A stretch of DNA of 64,000 nt from Polynucleobacter sp. 15G-AUS-farblos (GCF_018882445.1 NZ_JACVOM010000004.1:1-64000); one strand, 5' to 3'. Numbered from the stretch's first letter, positions 45,590 to 56,600 are shown. Notes: generated by a model not told the origin, from the sequence alone. Translations and numbers: made by a program.

Positions 45590-47065
45590 ATGACAACTGA
45601 TATTCGCAAGCTCTTAAAAGATCCAAGCCTGTTTAAAGAAGAGGCTTTTATTAACGGCAAATGGGTTAAGTCAAGCTCAGGGAAAACCTTCCCAATTAAT
45701 AATCCCGCTAATAATGAAATCATTGCGCAGGTTGCTAATTTAGATGCAGCAGATGCAGACAAAGCGATTGCCGCTGCGAATGCAGCCTTTCCTAAATGGA
45801 AGAGCATCACCGGCAAGGAACGTGCTGGCTTAATGCGCAAATGGTTTGATTTAATCCTGCAAAACAAAGATGACCTGGCCATTCTGATGACCTTAGAGCA
45901 AGGTAAACCCCTTACCGAGTCCGCAGGTGAAGTAGTTTATGGCGCCTCTTTTATTGAGTGGTACGCAGAAGAAGCGAAGCGAGTTTCTGGGACTATCCCC
46001 ACGACAATTTGGGGTGACAAACGCTTCATGGTGCTCAAGCAACCAGTCGGCGTATGCGTAGCCATTACACCTTGGAATTTTCCCAATGCGATGATTACCC
46101 GCAAAATTGCACCAGCAATGGCAGCAGGTTGCACCATCGTCATCAAGCCTGCAGAACAAACACCCTTGTCGGCTTTAGCATTGGCTGAACTGGCGATTCG
46201 CGCTGGCATTCCAGAGGGCGTGATGAATATTGTCACTGCTGATGCAGACCAATCTATCGCGATTGGCAAAACACTTTGTGCTTCACCCGTAGTTCGCCAC
46301 CTCTCCTTTACAGGATCGACTGAAGTGGGTCGTATCTTGATGTCTCAGTGCGCACCCACCGTGAAGAAGCTAGGACTTGAGCTCGGCGGTCACGCCCCTT
46401 TCATCGTATTTGAAGATGCGGATATTGATGCTGCAGTAACTGGAGCGATTGCTTCCAAATATCGCAACTCTGGACAAACTTGTGTTTGCGCTAATCGCAT
46501 CTATGTTCATAAAAAAGTACATGATGCCTTTGTAGAAAAATTCTCTAAGGCTGTACAAACCATCAAAGTAGGCAATGGCATGGATGCGGGCGTCTCTCAA
46601 GGCCCATTGATTGATCATGCTGCCCTAGAAAAAGTAGAAAGACATATTGCAGATGCTCTCAGTAAAGGTGCTAAGTTAGTCACAGGCGGCAAGCCTTCAC
46701 CTTTAGGCGGCACTTTCTACGAGCCAACAATTTTGGCAAACGTTACTAGTAATATGCTGATCACTTATGAAGAAACCTTTGGTCCCGTAGCACCAATTAT
46801 TCCTTTTGAAAGTGATGATGAAGTAGTTGAGTTAGCTAACAATAGTCAGTATGGCCTTGCATCCTACTTCTACAGTCGTGATATCGGTCGCATCTGGAAG
46901 GTTGCTGAAGCGCTTGAGTACGGCATGGTTGGCGTCAATAGCGGCATCCTTGCCAATGAAGTCGTACCCTTTGGCGGAGTCAAGCAATCTGGCTTAGGCA
47001 GAGAAGGTAGCGTCTTTGGTATGGATGAGTACTTGGAGTTGAAGTACGTTTGTATTACGCTCTAA
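45590..47065 (+). CDS. gabD: NAD(P)-dependent succinate-semialdehyde dehydrogenase
   Basis: The 491-residue product is an aldehyde dehydrogenase of the GabD group: PWNFPNAMITRKIAPAMAAGC, the nucleotide site FTGSTEVGR, the catalytic Glu in LELGGHAPFIVFEDAD, the catalytic Cys in SGQTCVCANRIYVH and VPFGGVKQSGLGREGS near the end. It oxidises succinic semialdehyde to succinate in GABA-type catabolism. No gabT or transporter is adjacent. The phased TATACA array upstream is the likely place for its control. Confidence 0.9.
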   Translation: MTTDIRKLLKDPSLFKEEAFINGKWVKSSSGKTFPINNPANNEIIAQVANLDAADADKAIAAANAAFPKWKSITGKERAGLMRKWFDLILQNKDDLAILMTLEQGKPLTESAGEVVYGASFIEWYAEEAKRVSGTIPTTIWGDKRFMVLKQPVGVCVAITPWNFPNAMITRKIAPAMAAGCTIVIKPAEQTPLSALALAELAIRAGIPEGVMNIVTADADQSIAIGKTLCASPVVRHLSFTGSTEVGRILMSQCAPTVKKLGLELGGHAPFIVFEDADIDAAVTGAIASKYRNSGQTCVCANRIYVHKKVHDAFVEKFSKAVQTIKVGNGMDAGVSQGPLIDHAALEKVERHIADALSKGAKLVTGGKPSPLGGTFYEPTILANVTSNMLITYEETFGPVAPIIPFESDDEVVELANNSQYGLASYFYSRDIGRIWKVAEALEYGMVGVNSGILANEVVPFGGVKQSGLGREGSVFGMDEYLELKYVCITL

Positions 47066-47095
47066 GAAGGCTGAGTTCTTAGAGTTTCGATTGAC

Positions 47096-47938
47096 CTAGT
47101 TAGCCTTAACCTTTTTGTAGACTAAATCCCAAACACCGTGGCCTAGCTTGATGCCACGGCTCTCAAACTTGGTGACCGGCCTATACGCCGGTCTTTCTAC
47201 ATAGCCAGCGTGTACAGTATTGAGTTGCTCGAGCGTAGGCTTAAATTCATTTGAAGACTCACCCTCTTTTGCAGCATCTGCTACACCAAAGGTCTCAATC
47301 TGGATTTGCTGCGCAGAGGTATTTTGCAAACTTACTTCTGCATTGAGAACCAGCAGCATTTGCTCCGCATAGTTATGCCAGTCAGTAGCCAAATGGATAT
47401 AGCCACCCGGCTTTAGGCGAGATACCAATAACTTCACAAAGTCCGCCTGAATTAAGCGGCGCTTGTGATGACGTTTCTTATGCCAGGGATCGGCAAAATA
47501 AATATGGATACCGTCTAAAACATTCTCGGCAAGCATTTTCTCCAAGACCTCAACTGCATCATGCTGAATGAGTCGAAGATTGGTCAGCTGCGCTTCGCCA
47601 ATCAACTTGAGCAGCGCCCCCACACCAGGGGTGTGAACCTCGATTGCTAAAAAATCATCATTGGGTCGAAGAGCGGCAATTTTGGCCGTCGTCTCACCCA
47701 TGCCAAAACCTATCTCGAGAATCTTTGGCTTGCTTGAGCCTTGGAAAAGGTCCTGGAGATCAACGCGCCCATCTACAAAGGGGACTAAAAATTGAGGGCC
47801 CAACTCATCAAGAGCGCGCTGCTGACCTGCGGTTGTTCTGCCCGCCCTTAAAACAAACGAGCGAATACGCTCTACTGGATACGAAGGCAAATTAAGCCAA
47901 TACCTTCCTAAAGTAGGCGATCGTCTCTTTGAGGCCAT
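47096..47938 (-). CDS. trmB: tRNA (guanine-N7)-methyltransferase
   Basis: TrmB makes m7G46 in tRNA. From ATG 47938 the product has 280 residues: a basic N-terminus, the SAM site [45 protein letters not shown] with the family's catalytic Asp, and the end [17 protein letters not shown]. The open frame reaches back to 48103 inside the neighbouring gene. ATG 47938 has a GGAAG ribosome site and the normal length, so it is chosen. It overlaps the decarboxylase gene by 47 bp. Confidence 0.93.
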   Translation of the reverse strand: MASKRRSPTLGRYWLNLPSYPVERIRSFVLRAGRTTAGQQRALDELGPQFLVPFVDGRVDLQDLFQGSSKPKILEIGFGMGETTAKIAALRPNDDFLAIEVHTPGVGALLKLIGEAQLTNLRLIQHDAVEVLEKMLAENVLDGIHIYFADPWHKKRHHKRRLIQADFVKLLVSRLKPGGYIHLATDWHNYAEQMLLVLNAEVSLQNTSAQQIQIETFGVADAAKEGESSNEFKPTLEQLNTVHAGYVERPAYRPVTKFESRGIKLGHGVWDLVYKKVKAN

Positions 47939-48827
47939 CTTCCAAATTGACTTTAGGCTCCCAACCCAGCTTGGCCTTAGCCAATTCGATATTGGGTTGA
48001 CGTTGCTTTGGATCATCTGAAGGTAGCGGCTCAAATACCAATTTTGATTTACTGCCAGAGAGACGCAAAATGGTTTCAGCCAATTGCAGCATCGTAAATT
48101 CACCAGGATTACCGGTATTCACTGGTCCAGTAAAACCTGCTTCAGAATTCATCATGCGAACAAAGGCTTCAATCAAATCATCCACATAGCAAAAGCTGCG
48201 TGTCTGCTGACCATCGCCATAAATCGTGATGTCTTTGCCTTCCAAAGCCTGAACAATAAAGTTGCTCACCACACGACCATCATGCGGGTTCATGCGAGGA
48301 CCATAGGTATTAAAGATACGTACGACCTTAATATCTAAGCCATGTTGACGGTGATAATCAAAAAATAAAGTCTCAGCGCAGCGCTTACCTTCGTCATAGC
48401 AAGAGCGAATCCCAATTGGATTTACTCTTCCCCAATATTCTTCAGGCTGAGGATGTACTTCAGGATCACCATAGACTTCGCTGGTAGAGGCTTGCAAAAT
48501 ACGTGCGCGAGTGCGCTTGGCTAGACCCAACATATTGATGGCGCCATGGACACTCGTCTTGGTTGTCTGCACTGGATCATATTGATAATGCACAGGAGAG
48601 GCCGGACAAGCCAAGTTGTAAATCTGATTGGTTTCTACGTAGAGCGGAAAGGTCACATCGTGACGCATGACTTCCAAATTAGTATTAGACAATAGGTGGG
48701 CTAAATTTTGCTTAGAGCCAGTAAAAAAGTTGTCTACGACCAATACTTCATTGCCCTCTTTTAAAAGTCTTTCAGTTAAGTGCGAGCCCAGGAAACCTGC
48801 GCCACCAGTAATGAGAATTTTGTTCAT
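47892..48827 (-). CDS. UDP-glucuronate decarboxylase (UDP-xylose synthase)
   Basis: The 311-residue extended SDR has [52 protein letters not shown] and the catalytic region [16 protein letters not shown]. It also has [18 protein letters not shown] and [20 protein letters not shown]. These are the signatures of UXS enzymes, which convert UDP-glucuronate to UDP-xylose. This donor would feed a transferase elsewhere. It lies between the DUF2721-like gene and trmB on the minus strand. Confidence 0.92.
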   Translation of the reverse strand: MNKILITGGAGFLGSHLTERLLKEGNEVLVVDNFFTGSKQNLAHLLSNTNLEVMRHDVTFPLYVETNQIYNLACPASPVHYQYDPVQTTKTSVHGAINMLGLAKRTRARILQASTSEVYGDPEVHPQPEEYWGRVNPIGIRSCYDEGKRCAETLFFDYHRQHGLDIKVVRIFNTYGPRMNPHDGRVVSNFIVQALEGKDITIYGDGQQTRSFCYVDDLIEAFVRMMNSEAGFTGPVNTGNPGEFTMLQLAETILRLSGSKSKLVFEPLPSDDPKQRQPNIELAKAKLGWEPKVNLEDGLKETIAYFRKVLA

Positions 48828-48875
48828 ATTGTCTGTCTTTAATTAAAGTACTGCTAATTTTACGGCATCAATCAC

Positions 48876-49331
48876 TTAGTGATGAGGCGAGTCCCAGCCG
48901 GCCGAGCGATAAGCAAACACCACTTCAGCCAATACAAATGCCAATGAGGTCATAAAGGACACTAAACCCAGCACAAAGGTCCAAATCACATAGGCTGTTT
49001 GCATTGATTTCACAGCTCCGGCCTGAAAGAAGAAGAGCTCAAGCACTGTTAAAGAAATAAAGAGGCCGCTCAAAACATCAAAAAAGATCGCCGCAGTGCA
49101 CAAACGACCACGAGTCTTTGCCTCATTGGCCTCAATCCGCATTTGTGCACGCACTGCATCGGTCAAATTTGGATCTGAATGAATCAGTTTTTGAATTGAT
49201 CGCATGCGATCTACTGATCTGGCCAATCGCGTTGAAATTGCATTGAGCAAAGTAGCCACTGCTGTCAATAAAAAAACAGGTGCCAAGGCTAGCTGAATAT
49301 TATTTGTAATCGCATCAATGGATGCATCCAT
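48876..49331 (-). CDS. DUF2721-like membrane protein
   Basis: The 151-residue product has three hydrophobic helices: an N-terminal one (APVFLLTAVATLLNAIS) followed by the basic RLARSVDRMRSIQ, then FFDVLSGLFISLTVLELFFF and YVIWTFVLGLVSFMTSLAFV. This layout matches the uncharacterised DUF2721 family. It lies 27 bp after uppP and may be cotranscribed. No function is known. Confidence 0.78.
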   Translation of the reverse strand: MDASIDAITNNIQLALAPVFLLTAVATLLNAISTRLARSVDRMRSIQKLIHSDPNLTDAVRAQMRIEANEAKTRGRLCTAAIFFDVLSGLFISLTVLELFFFQAGAVKSMQTAYVIWTFVLGLVSFMTSLAFVLAEVVFAYRSAGWDSPHH

Positions 49332-49358
49332 ATTGATTCCTAAAAGTCTATCGATAAA

Positions 49359-50204
49359 TTAATGAGACCAAGCAATTAAGCCGGTATAGGCCGTAATCAG
49401 TACTAACAAACCAAAGGCGATTCGGTACCAAGCAAACGGAACAAAGTTGTGATGGCCTACATAACGGATCAGCCAGCGCACACAAATAAAAGCAGAGATA
49501 AACGCCGATATAAAGCCAATCACAATCGCTAAGCTATAAGCCCCAGAAAAGCTCACAGGGGATTTCCAAAGCTTGAGTAATTCATATGCGGTTGCTCCAC
49601 CAATCACTGGAATCGCCAAGAAAAAAGAAAACTCTGTTGCAACGACTCTTGGAATACCAAACAACATGCCGCCAATAATGGTGGCGCCTGATCGTGATGT
49701 ACCGGGAATTAAAGCAGCGCACTGCGCAAGGCCAACCTTGAGGGCATCTAAAGGTGTTAAGTCATCCACTGAGTGAATGGCTCTTTCTGAAGGGCTCAGA
49801 TGAAGCTGTCGACGCTCTGCCCAAAAAATCACTAGGGCACCAACAATAAAAGCTGTAGCAACTGGTATGGGGGCAAATAAGACTGCCTTAATGTGTTTGC
49901 CAAATAAGAAACCGAGACCCATCGCCGGAATCGAGGCAATCAGCAGATTGAGCACAAAACGACGAGCAAGCGGACTCGTTTGAAAAGAGGAGGCAACGCT
50001 CAAAAGCTTATGGCGAAATTCCCAACAAACCGCCAAGATGGCACCAAACTGAATGATGACTTCAAAAGCCTTACCGCGGTCGTCATTGAAATCCAATAAA
50101 TCCCCGACCAAAATCAGATGCCCTGTACTGGAGATCGGCAAAAACTCCGTTAAGCCCTCGACCACCCCCAGAATTACCGCTTTAGCAAACAAAATTAGAT
50201 CCAT
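49359..50204 (-). CDS. uppP: Undecaprenyl-diphosphatase
   Basis: UppP (BacA) dephosphorylates undecaprenyl pyrophosphate to recycle the lipid carrier of cell-wall and O-antigen synthesis. The 281-residue membrane protein has [20 protein letters not shown] (residues 13-32) with the catalytic Glu-rich motif, and [16 protein letters not shown] with the Arg-Ser motif, in about eight helices. It is divergent from the TolC-like gene. Confidence 0.97.
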   Translation of the reverse strand: MDLILFAKAVILGVVEGLTEFLPISSTGHLILVGDLLDFNDDRGKAFEVIIQFGAILAVCWEFRHKLLSVASSFQTSPLARRFVLNLLIASIPAMGLGFLFGKHIKAVLFAPIPVATAFIVGALVIFWAERRQLHLSPSERAIHSVDDLTPLDALKVGLAQCAALIPGTSRSGATIIGGMLFGIPRVVATEFSFFLAIPVIGGATAYELLKLWKSPVSFSGAYSLAIVIGFISAFISAFICVRWLIRYVGHHNFVPFAWYRIAFGLLVLITAYTGLIAWSH

Positions 50205-50250
50205 GGGCTAAATTTTATAGGTAAGCAGGCAGGATTTAGACTATTTGGCA

Positions 50251-50274
50251 AAATAGCTCAGAAATGAGCAATTT
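50251..50274. other. Inverted repeat in the uppP/TolC-like divergent promoter region
   Basis: AAATAGCTCA and TGAGCAATTT (50251-50260 and 50265-50274) pair over 10 positions with one mismatch around a GAAA loop. The site lies between divergent genes, so it may be a regulator site controlling the efflux gene. No transcription regulator is adjacent. Confidence 0.35.
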
Positions 50275-50304
50275 CGATAAATTAGCCTTAAACTGCATGG
50301 CACA

Positions 50305-51948
50305 TTGAATAAGCTTCTGAATTACATGATCCCAAGCCGCCCCCACCTTCCTCAGATAACAGCATTCAGCTTGATTCTGAGTCAAGCACTCGGCCTTGGA
50401 TGGGGATCAGACAATGCTTGGGGACAAAGTGCCAATGGCGCACCTCCATCACTGCCGTCAACAGTCAGTGTTCAATCACTCACTGGTCTTGATAAGCCGC
50501 CACAGTTTCTAGCAACACCTAAACCAGCAATACCCCTTCAAGCAACGCCCTCTAATGTAACTGGGGGTAATACTGGGGTAGTAGATAGCAATCGCATGAG
50601 CGATTTAATTTCTTTGTATCAAGAGGCTGCATTTAGCGATCCAGTATTAAATGCAGCTCGCTTTAATTACCAAGCAAGCAAAGAACTCTATTGGCAAGGT
50701 CTTTCACTATTGCTGCCACAAGCCAATGCAACACCCGGTGGCACTCGTTACTTCCAGCATGGCGCTGGCTCAACTGCAGTCTCAACGACACCGGGCAACT
50801 CCCGCGTTTTCGATCAAAAGAATTACACAGTCACACTCACTCAGCCTATTTTTAACCTCACCGCGCTAGAAGCCTTTAAGCAGGGTGATTTAAATACCAA
50901 GCTGGCTGATATGCGTTTCTATTTAGCGCAACAAGATTTAATTATTCGCGTATCGCAGGCTTATTTCGATGCATTAACAAGCCAAGATAACGTTGCGCTC
51001 TATCGCAACAAAAAGAGCTTGATTAAGCAGCAACTCGAAATTGCTCAAGCAAAATTTGATGCGGGCCTGGCAACGATTGTGGATGTTAATACAGCACAAG
51101 CCGCTCTAGATTTAGCGAACTCACAAGAGATTGCAGCGCAAGCTGATTTGATAGTGAAGCGTGGCGTACTCGAGCAGCTGGTGGGCCGCCCTGTTGGTCT
51201 ACTCAAGCCCTTGATTAAAGAAGCCAGAATTGATGGTGTAATTCAGGATCCGCGCACTAAAAATAAAGACGCCAAAAATATACCGATTGCTGAAAGCGTA
51301 AATCCGCAACTGCCTCCAGGCCAAACCTTAGACGACTGGATCAGGCAAGCAGAATCGGCAAACTTTAACGTTCTCGCTAGCCAGCTCAGCGTGAATTTAG
51401 CTGAGAGTACCTATCGTGGCTCGCAAGCCTTGAACTATCCGTCTATTAACTTGATCGGTACGAGTGGCTACAACACTTCTAACGGTACTCCGAATAGCTT
51501 TCAACCAAACAATACCAACGTATATAACAACACGATTGCCTTGCAAATGAATATCCCATTGGTATCGGGTGGATATGCCAGCTCTGTCATTCGTCAGAAT
51601 GCCGCTTTAGTTGATACCGCCAAAGCCAACTTTGATAATGCAAGGCGGACCGCAGCACAAAATACGCGTGCAGCCTTCACTGGCTTTTATGGTGGTCTGG
51701 CTAGCGTCAAGGCATTTGAAGCAGCAGAGCGTTCCTCTACTTCTGCACTAGAGTCCAGCAAACTCGGCTTCCAAGTGGGTACCTTAATTAACATCGATGT
51801 GTTGATTGCTCTAGATACTTTGATCAACACCCGCTCACAATTGCAACAAGCGCGCTACAACACTATCCTCAATGCAATTAAATTGAAAGCAAATGCTGCT
51901 GCGCTTTCGGATGAAGACCTTATTTCTATTAATACTCTACTGCGTTAA
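50305..51948 (+). CDS. TolC family outer membrane efflux protein
   Basis: The 547-residue product has an N-terminal signal-like stretch (TAFSLILSQALGLGWG). A low-complexity Pro/Ser/Thr-rich linker of ~70 residues follows, then two outer-membrane efflux repeats: LISLYQEAAFSDPVLNAARF with LTQPIFNLTALEAFKQGD, and the second with LQMNIPLVSGGYASSVIRQN. It forms trimeric exit ducts for type I secretion or RND pumps. No partner pump genes lie nearby. The start is TTG 50305 or ATG 50326, and the latter has a better signal peptide position. It runs convergently with waaC. Confidence 0.88.
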   Translation: MNKLLNYMIPSRPHLPQITAFSLILSQALGLGWGSDNAWGQSANGAPPSLPSTVSVQSLTGLDKPPQFLATPKPAIPLQATPSNVTGGNTGVVDSNRMSDLISLYQEAAFSDPVLNAARFNYQASKELYWQGLSLLLPQANATPGGTRYFQHGAGSTAVSTTPGNSRVFDQKNYTVTLTQPIFNLTALEAFKQGDLNTKLADMRFYLAQQDLIIRVSQAYFDALTSQDNVALYRNKKSLIKQQLEIAQAKFDAGLATIVDVNTAQAALDLANSQEIAAQADLIVKRGVLEQLVGRPVGLLKPLIKEARIDGVIQDPRTKNKDAKNIPIAESVNPQLPPGQTLDDWIRQAESANFNVLASQLSVNLAESTYRGSQALNYPSINLIGTSGYNTSNGTPNSFQPNNTNVYNNTIALQMNIPLVSGGYASSVIRQNAALVDTAKANFDNARRTAAQNTRAAFTGFYGGLASVKAFEAAERSSTSALESSKLGFQVGTLINIDVLIALDTLINTRSQLQQARYNTILNAIKLKANAAALSDEDLISINTLLR

Positions 51949-51979
51949 GAGTAAGGTATTTAGCACTTAAAATTAGTGC

Positions 51980-53017
51980 TTAAGTAGGTCGAGTCAGCAA
52001 CTCTAAAGAAGCTTTAACAACTTCAGTAGCATCTGGTGGTGATTGCATATCACCTACATTACGAATGTGATAAGCCCAATATCCCTCTGTCTTCCAACGC
52101 GGAGAATCGCAATAAATTTCTATAGTGGGTAGGCCCATTACCGCTGCTAAATGGGTTAAGCCGGTATCCACCCCAACAGTCAGAGCAGCGCCTACAATTA
52201 CCTTGAAGGCATCTTCAATCGAAAAGCCTGGAGGTACCAAAGCATTGGGAATCTGTTTGGCCAATGCAACACTCACAGCCTTTTCAGCGGAACTGCCCCA
52301 TGGCAAAACCACTTGATAACCACGACTCGCCAACTCTTTACCCAAAGTAATCCAAGCCTCATTAGACCAACGCTTCGCTTCTCGCGCAGTCGAATGAAAA
52401 AATAATACGTACGGTGTTTTTAATTCTGGCAATACAGGCTTAGCCAAATTGACCTGTATTTGTGATCCATAAAACTGAGGACTATCACTACGCTGAATCG
52501 CAGGCCAGTCCAATGCAGAGCACATCACCATACGCGAACGGTCGACGGCATGGGTCTGCACGGGAACTTGCACTAAGTGTCCGTAGAAAAATCTAGCAGC
52601 TGGCTCGTAACCTGAAAACTCCGTAGCATTAGCTAAACCCGCCACTACTGCATTGGGTGACTTATTAGCTAGTGCGCAAACAAGAGCGGATTTCAATAAG
52701 CCCTGGGTCTCAATCACAGTGTCATAAGTCACTGCTTGCAACTGCTTCTTAAAAGCAAAAAATTGTTGCCAAGTGGAAAGCTTGAAAAGATGTTTTTTCC
52801 AGCGCCGCAAGCCAAAAGGAATAATTCGGTCAATTCCCTTAAAACCTTCTCTAGTGCGCAATGGTTCAAGCAAGTGAACGTAAGCTTCCTCTACAACCCA
52901 ATCAATTTGCGCATTCGGTAGACGCGCTCGTAAATCCCAGACCAGCGGTAAATTGTGAAGTACATCCCCTAGAGAGGAGAGTTTCACTAAGAGGATTTTG
53001 GGTGCAGCAGTGCTCAT
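51980..53017 (-). CDS. waaC: LPS heptosyltransferase I
   Basis: WaaC adds the first heptose to Kdo2-lipid A in LPS inner core. The 345-residue GT9 product has ILLVKLSSLGDVLHNLP at the start, DWVVEEAY, FLHSTAREAKRWSNEAW-like FFHSTAREAKRWSNEAW and the donor-site TVGVDTGLTHLAAVMGLPT. It is the last gene of the fucosyltransferase-rfbBDAC run. Confidence 0.95.
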   Translation of the reverse strand: MSTAAPKILLVKLSSLGDVLHNLPLVWDLRARLPNAQIDWVVEEAYVHLLEPLRTREGFKGIDRIIPFGLRRWKKHLFKLSTWQQFFAFKKQLQAVTYDTVIETQGLLKSALVCALANKSPNAVVAGLANATEFSGYEPAARFFYGHLVQVPVQTHAVDRSRMVMCSALDWPAIQRSDSPQFYGSQIQVNLAKPVLPELKTPYVLFFHSTAREAKRWSNEAWITLGKELASRGYQVVLPWGSSAEKAVSVALAKQIPNALVPPGFSIEDAFKVIVGAALTVGVDTGLTHLAAVMGLPTIEIYCDSPRWKTEGYWAYHIRNVGDMQSPPDATEVVKASLELLTRPT

Positions 53018-53052
53018 AGGAGCATTATCTTATTTTTTACTGCAAGAAAGAT

Positions 53053-53616
53053 TTAAAACTTGGGTGCTGCGTCCCAAGCCAAGCCATTCAGGTCTTTGGC
53101 GTTCATATTCGGAGTAATTCCGGCTGGTAAGGGCCACTGCACACCAACACTAGGATCATTCCAAACCAAACAGGCTTCACTCTGAGGATGATAGTAGTCG
53201 GTCGTTTTATATAAAAATTCTGCGGCCTCTGATAAGACTAAAAAGCCATGAGCTAAACCTGCAGGAATCCACATTTGCTTGTGATTCTGTGCGCTGAGCT
53301 CAGCTCCTACCCATTTGCCATAAGTAGGGGAGGATTTCCGAATATCTACCGCAACATCAAAGACGCTGCCAGCAACCACGCGCACCAACTTACCTTGGGC
53401 ATGCTCTAACTGATAGTGCAAGCCACGCAAAGTCCATTGCTTAGAAAAAGAATGGTTATCTTGCACAAACTCCACAGAGAGCCCAGTTGCCTGCGCAAAA
53501 TCTTGCGCATTAAAAGACTCCGTGAACCAGCCGCGCTCATCGCCAAATACCTTAGGCTCAATAATCAATACATCATGTATTGCAGTTGGGGTAACTTGGA
53601 GCTTTGAGTTAGACAA
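53053..53616 (-). CDS. rfbC: dTDP-4-dehydrorhamnose 3,5-epimerase
   Basis: RfbC (RmlC) is the third enzyme of dTDP-L-rhamnose synthesis. The 187-residue cupin has the DERGWFTESFNAQDF start, QDNHSFSKQWTLRGLHYQ with the catalytic His, VVAGSVFDVAVDIRKSSPT and WIPAGLAHGFLVLSE. It follows rfbA by 12 bp. Confidence 0.96.
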   Translation of the reverse strand: MSNSKLQVTPTAIHDVLIIEPKVFGDERGWFTESFNAQDFAQATGLSVEFVQDNHSFSKQWTLRGLHYQLEHAQGKLVRVVAGSVFDVAVDIRKSSPTYGKWVGAELSAQNHKQMWIPAGLAHGFLVLSEAAEFLYKTTDYYHPQSEACLVWNDPSVGVQWPLPAGITPNMNAKDLNGLAWDAAPKF

Positions 53617-53628
53617 TCTTTATATCCT

Positions 53629-54549
53629 TTATTTCTTTGGAGACAAAGAGATAGGCTGAGCTGAGGTATTGAGCTCATGCAAAATTTTATTCAGGTACTG
53701 ACCATAGCTATTTTTACTGAGCTGCGCGGCTACTTTTTGGACTACTTCAGCACTGATCCAGCCTTGGCGGTAGGCAATCTCTTCAGGACACGCAACCATC
53801 AGGCCCTGACGCTTTTGTAAGGTAGCAATAAAACCGGCAGCATCCAATAAAGAGTCATGAGTGCCGGTATCAAGCCAGGCAAAACCACGTCCCATGATTT
53901 CGACATTCAGTTCATTTTTATCTAAGTAGAAGCGATTGACGTCCGTAATCTCTAACTCTCCACGAGCGCTAGGCTTAATCGATGCTGCAACATCGCATAC
54001 TTGATTGTCATAAAAATACAAGCCAGTGACTGCATAATTACTTCTCGGTTTAGCCGGCTTTTCTTCAATCGAAAGGGCTTTGTAATGCTGATCAAACTCA
54101 ACCACACCATAACGCTCTGGATCAGTCACGTGATAAGCGAAAACGGTGGCACCACTTGTTCTTTGATTCGCGCTATCTAATTGACCAACCAGCTCGTGAC
54201 CATAAAAAATGTTGTCGCCAAGCACCAGAGCACTTGGATCATTACCCACAAAGTTTTTGCCCAGAGTAAATGCTTGTGCCAAGCCATCTGGAGAGGGCTG
54301 AACGCAGTACTGAATATTGAGGCCCCACTGGGAACCATCGCCCAAGAGTTCAGAGAATCGCGGCGTGTCATGTGGAGTAGAGATTAATAAAATATCTCGG
54401 ATGCCTGCCAACATTAAAGTCGTCAGGGGGTAGTAGACCATCGGCTTGTCATACACAGGCATCAACTGCTTAGAAACGGCTTGAGTCACTGGATACAAAC
54501 GTGTACCAGACCCACCCGCCAAAATAATGCCCTTACGATTGATTGCCAT
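53629..54549 (-). CDS. rfbA: Glucose-1-phosphate thymidylyltransferase
   Basis: RfbA (RmlA) makes dTDP-glucose. The 306-residue product has [46 protein letters not shown] with the metal Asp, [17 protein letters not shown] and [15 protein letters not shown]. Length and motifs are standard. It lies between rfbD and rfbC. Confidence 0.97.
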   Translation of the reverse strand: MAINRKGIILAGGSGTRLYPVTQAVSKQLMPVYDKPMVYYPLTTLMLAGIRDILLISTPHDTPRFSELLGDGSQWGLNIQYCVQPSPDGLAQAFTLGKNFVGNDPSALVLGDNIFYGHELVGQLDSANQRTSGATVFAYHVTDPERYGVVEFDQHYKALSIEEKPAKPRSNYAVTGLYFYDNQVCDVAASIKPSARGELEITDVNRFYLDKNELNVEIMGRGFAWLDTGTHDSLLDAAGFIATLQKRQGLMVACPEEIAYRQGWISAEVVQKVAAQLSKNSYGQYLNKILHELNTSAQPISLSPKK

Positions 54550-54562
54550 TTTTTATCTACTG

Positions 54563-55516
54563 TTATATCTGGCCATCTTTAGCCAATTGCTGCACATAGG
54601 CCTGCACATCTTCAGACCACGGTTTATTCCAACGCTGCAATTTTGACACATCCCCAGCAGCTGCAATCGCCTGCTTGAGCTTCTCCGTTGCCATACGAGA
54701 ATTCATGGGCCTAGGGGCTGGTAATGGGTACTCTACGGCCATAATGGGCTTAATCGCACTCTGGGATAGCTTTAATGAGGCCCCAGCAGCATTTGCAGAC
54801 TCAATAGCCAAACATGCCAAGGCGTACCAATTGGTCTCACCAGGCGGCACAGCGTGGTAGATACCTGAATCAAAAGTCTGAAGTTGGCCATTGGAATTGA
54901 GAACCAAATCCAGACTGACTGCGGCTAGCCAATTGGCGGATGTAGGAACCCCTACTTGATCTTGAATTACTTTGAGCTCTTCACGATCCTTAGCTAAACG
55001 CAAAATCGTTTTAATGAAATTGCCACCTACTCCATAGACCCAACTGGTACGGAAGATTGCATATTGGCCGCGAGCAGAATCAGAGAATGCCCTTTCAATC
55101 GCAAGCTCGCCGGCAGCCTTGCTTTTACCGTAGGCTCCTAAAGGATTGCGTTCATCATCTTCTTGGTAATACCCTGCTTTACTTCCATCAAAAACATAGT
55201 CGGTGGAGTAATGCAAGAGAGTGGCGCCATGTTCGGCAGCATATAGAGCCATGACTTCGGGTGCTTTTGCGTTGATAGCAAAAGCAAGCTCAACTTCGGT
55301 TTCAGCTTTATCCACGGCCGTATAAGCTGCGGCATTAATAATGAGATCTGGCTTTGCATCAATTAGGCATTGCTTGACTGCATCCGTCTGTGACAGGTCA
55401 CAGTCACTACGCCCGACATACTGGACTTGTATATTGCTCAGTTGAGTTGCGCTCTCAAATAAAGATGGAAACGCTTTACCTAATTGACCGTCTTTACCAA
55501 AGATGAGGATATTCAT
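54563..55516 (-). CDS. rfbD: dTDP-4-dehydrorhamnose reductase
   Basis: RfbD (RmlD) makes dTDP-L-rhamnose in the last step of the pathway. The 317-residue SDR has FGKDGQLGKAF, INAAAYTAVDKAE, YSTDYVFDGSKAGYYQEDD, the YGKSKAAGE catalytic site, RTSWVYGVGGNFIKTIL and PRPMNSRMATEKL. It lies 25 bp after rfbB. Confidence 0.96.
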   Translation of the reverse strand: MNILIFGKDGQLGKAFPSLFESATQLSNIQVQYVGRSDCDLSQTDAVKQCLIDAKPDLIINAAAYTAVDKAETEVELAFAINAKAPEVMALYAAEHGATLLHYSTDYVFDGSKAGYYQEDDERNPLGAYGKSKAAGELAIERAFSDSARGQYAIFRTSWVYGVGGNFIKTILRLAKDREELKVIQDQVGVPTSANWLAAVSLDLVLNSNGQLQTFDSGIYHAVPPGETNWYALACLAIESANAAGASLKLSQSAIKPIMAVEYPLPAPRPMNSRMATEKLKQAIAAAGDVSKLQRWNKPWSEDVQAYVQQLAKDGQI

Positions 55517-55541
55517 TCGTGAGGTTTACGGTTTTGAAATT

Positions 55542-56600
55542 TCAGTTGTACTGCTTTTGCAGCCAGTCACGATAAGAGCCACTGACAACGCCCTCAATCC
55601 AAACCGGATTATCCAAATACCACTGAATCGTCTTACGAATACCAGTATCAAAAGTTTCTGCAGGACGCCAGCCTAAATCACGCTCGACCTTGCTGGCATC
55701 AATCGCATAGCGGCGATCATGACCAGGGCGGTCTTTAACAAAAGTAATTTGCTCGGCATAAGATTTGCCATCAGATCGAGGCTTAAGTTCATCCAAAATT
55801 TGGCAGATTGTTTTGACTACATCGATATTGGCCTTCTCATTCCAGCCACCAATGTTATAGGTCTCTCCCAAATTCCCTTTAGATAAAACTTCCCGAATCG
55901 CCGAGCAATGATCACCTACATAGAGCCAATCCCGAATCTGCTGTCCATCACCATAGATAGGCAATGGCTTGCTATTGAGCGCATTCAGAATCACCAAGGG
56001 AATCAGCTTCTCAGGGAAATGGTAAGGGCCATAGTTGTTTGAGCAATTGGTTGTTACCACTGGAAAGCCATAGGTATGAAACCAAGCGCGTACTAAATGA
56101 TCTGAAGCTGCCTTAGAGGCTGAATAAGGGCTATTAGGCTCATATGAATTGGTTTCAGTAAATGCAGGGTCGGTCATGGATAGCGATCCATACACCTCAT
56201 CAGTTGAAACATGGTGAAAGCGAAACTGTTCTTTTGCACTCGCTTCCAGTCCATTCCAATACTCACGTGCGCACTCTAATAAATTGAAGGTGCCCACAAT
56301 ATTCGTTTGGATAAATTCTGCAGGACCATGAATCGAGCGATCAACATGACTCTCTGCTGCAAAGTTCACAATGGCACGCGGCTTGTGCTCTTTTAATAAT
56401 TTGGTGATGAGCTCTTTATCGCCAATATCGCCATGAACAAATACGTGGCGTGCATCGTTTTTCAAAGAATCTAAGGTGGCGAGATTGCCAGCATAAGTCA
56501 GCTTATCTACATTCACAATGCCTTCTGCACTTGGATTGGCAAGCCAATCCAGCACAAAATTACCCCCAATAAATCCTGCGCCGCCAGTAACTAAAATCAT
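55542..56600 (-). CDS. rfbB: dTDP-glucose 4,6-dehydratase
   Basis: RfbB (RmlB) is the second enzyme of dTDP-rhamnose synthesis. The 352-residue extended SDR has [57 protein letters not shown] with the Tyr-Lys pair, and [15 protein letters not shown]. Its start overlaps the stop of the GT10 gene by 4 bp, so it is translationally coupled to it. Confidence 0.97.
   Translation of the reverse strand: MILVTGGAGFIGGNFVLDWLANPSAEGIVNVDKLTYAGNLATLDSLKNDARHVFVHGDIGDKELITKLLKEHKPRAIVNFAAESHVDRSIHGPAEFIQTNIVGTFNLLECAREYWNGLEASAKEQFRFHHVSTDEVYGSLSMTDPAFTETNSYEPNSPYSASKAASDHLVRAWFHTYGFPVVTTNCSNNYGPYHFPEKLIPLVILNALNSKPLPIYGDGQQIRDWLYVGDHCSAIREVLSKGNLGETYNIGGWNEKANIDVVKTICQILDELKPRSDGKSYAEQITFVKDRPGHDRRYAIDASKVERDLGWRPAETFDTGIRKTIQWYLDNPVWIEGVVSGSYRDWLQKQYN

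Noticed and set aside
47939..48103. Upstream extension of trmB by 55 residues
   Set aside because: The extension is the antisense-free second frame of the UDP-xylose synthase gene and has no TrmB similarity.
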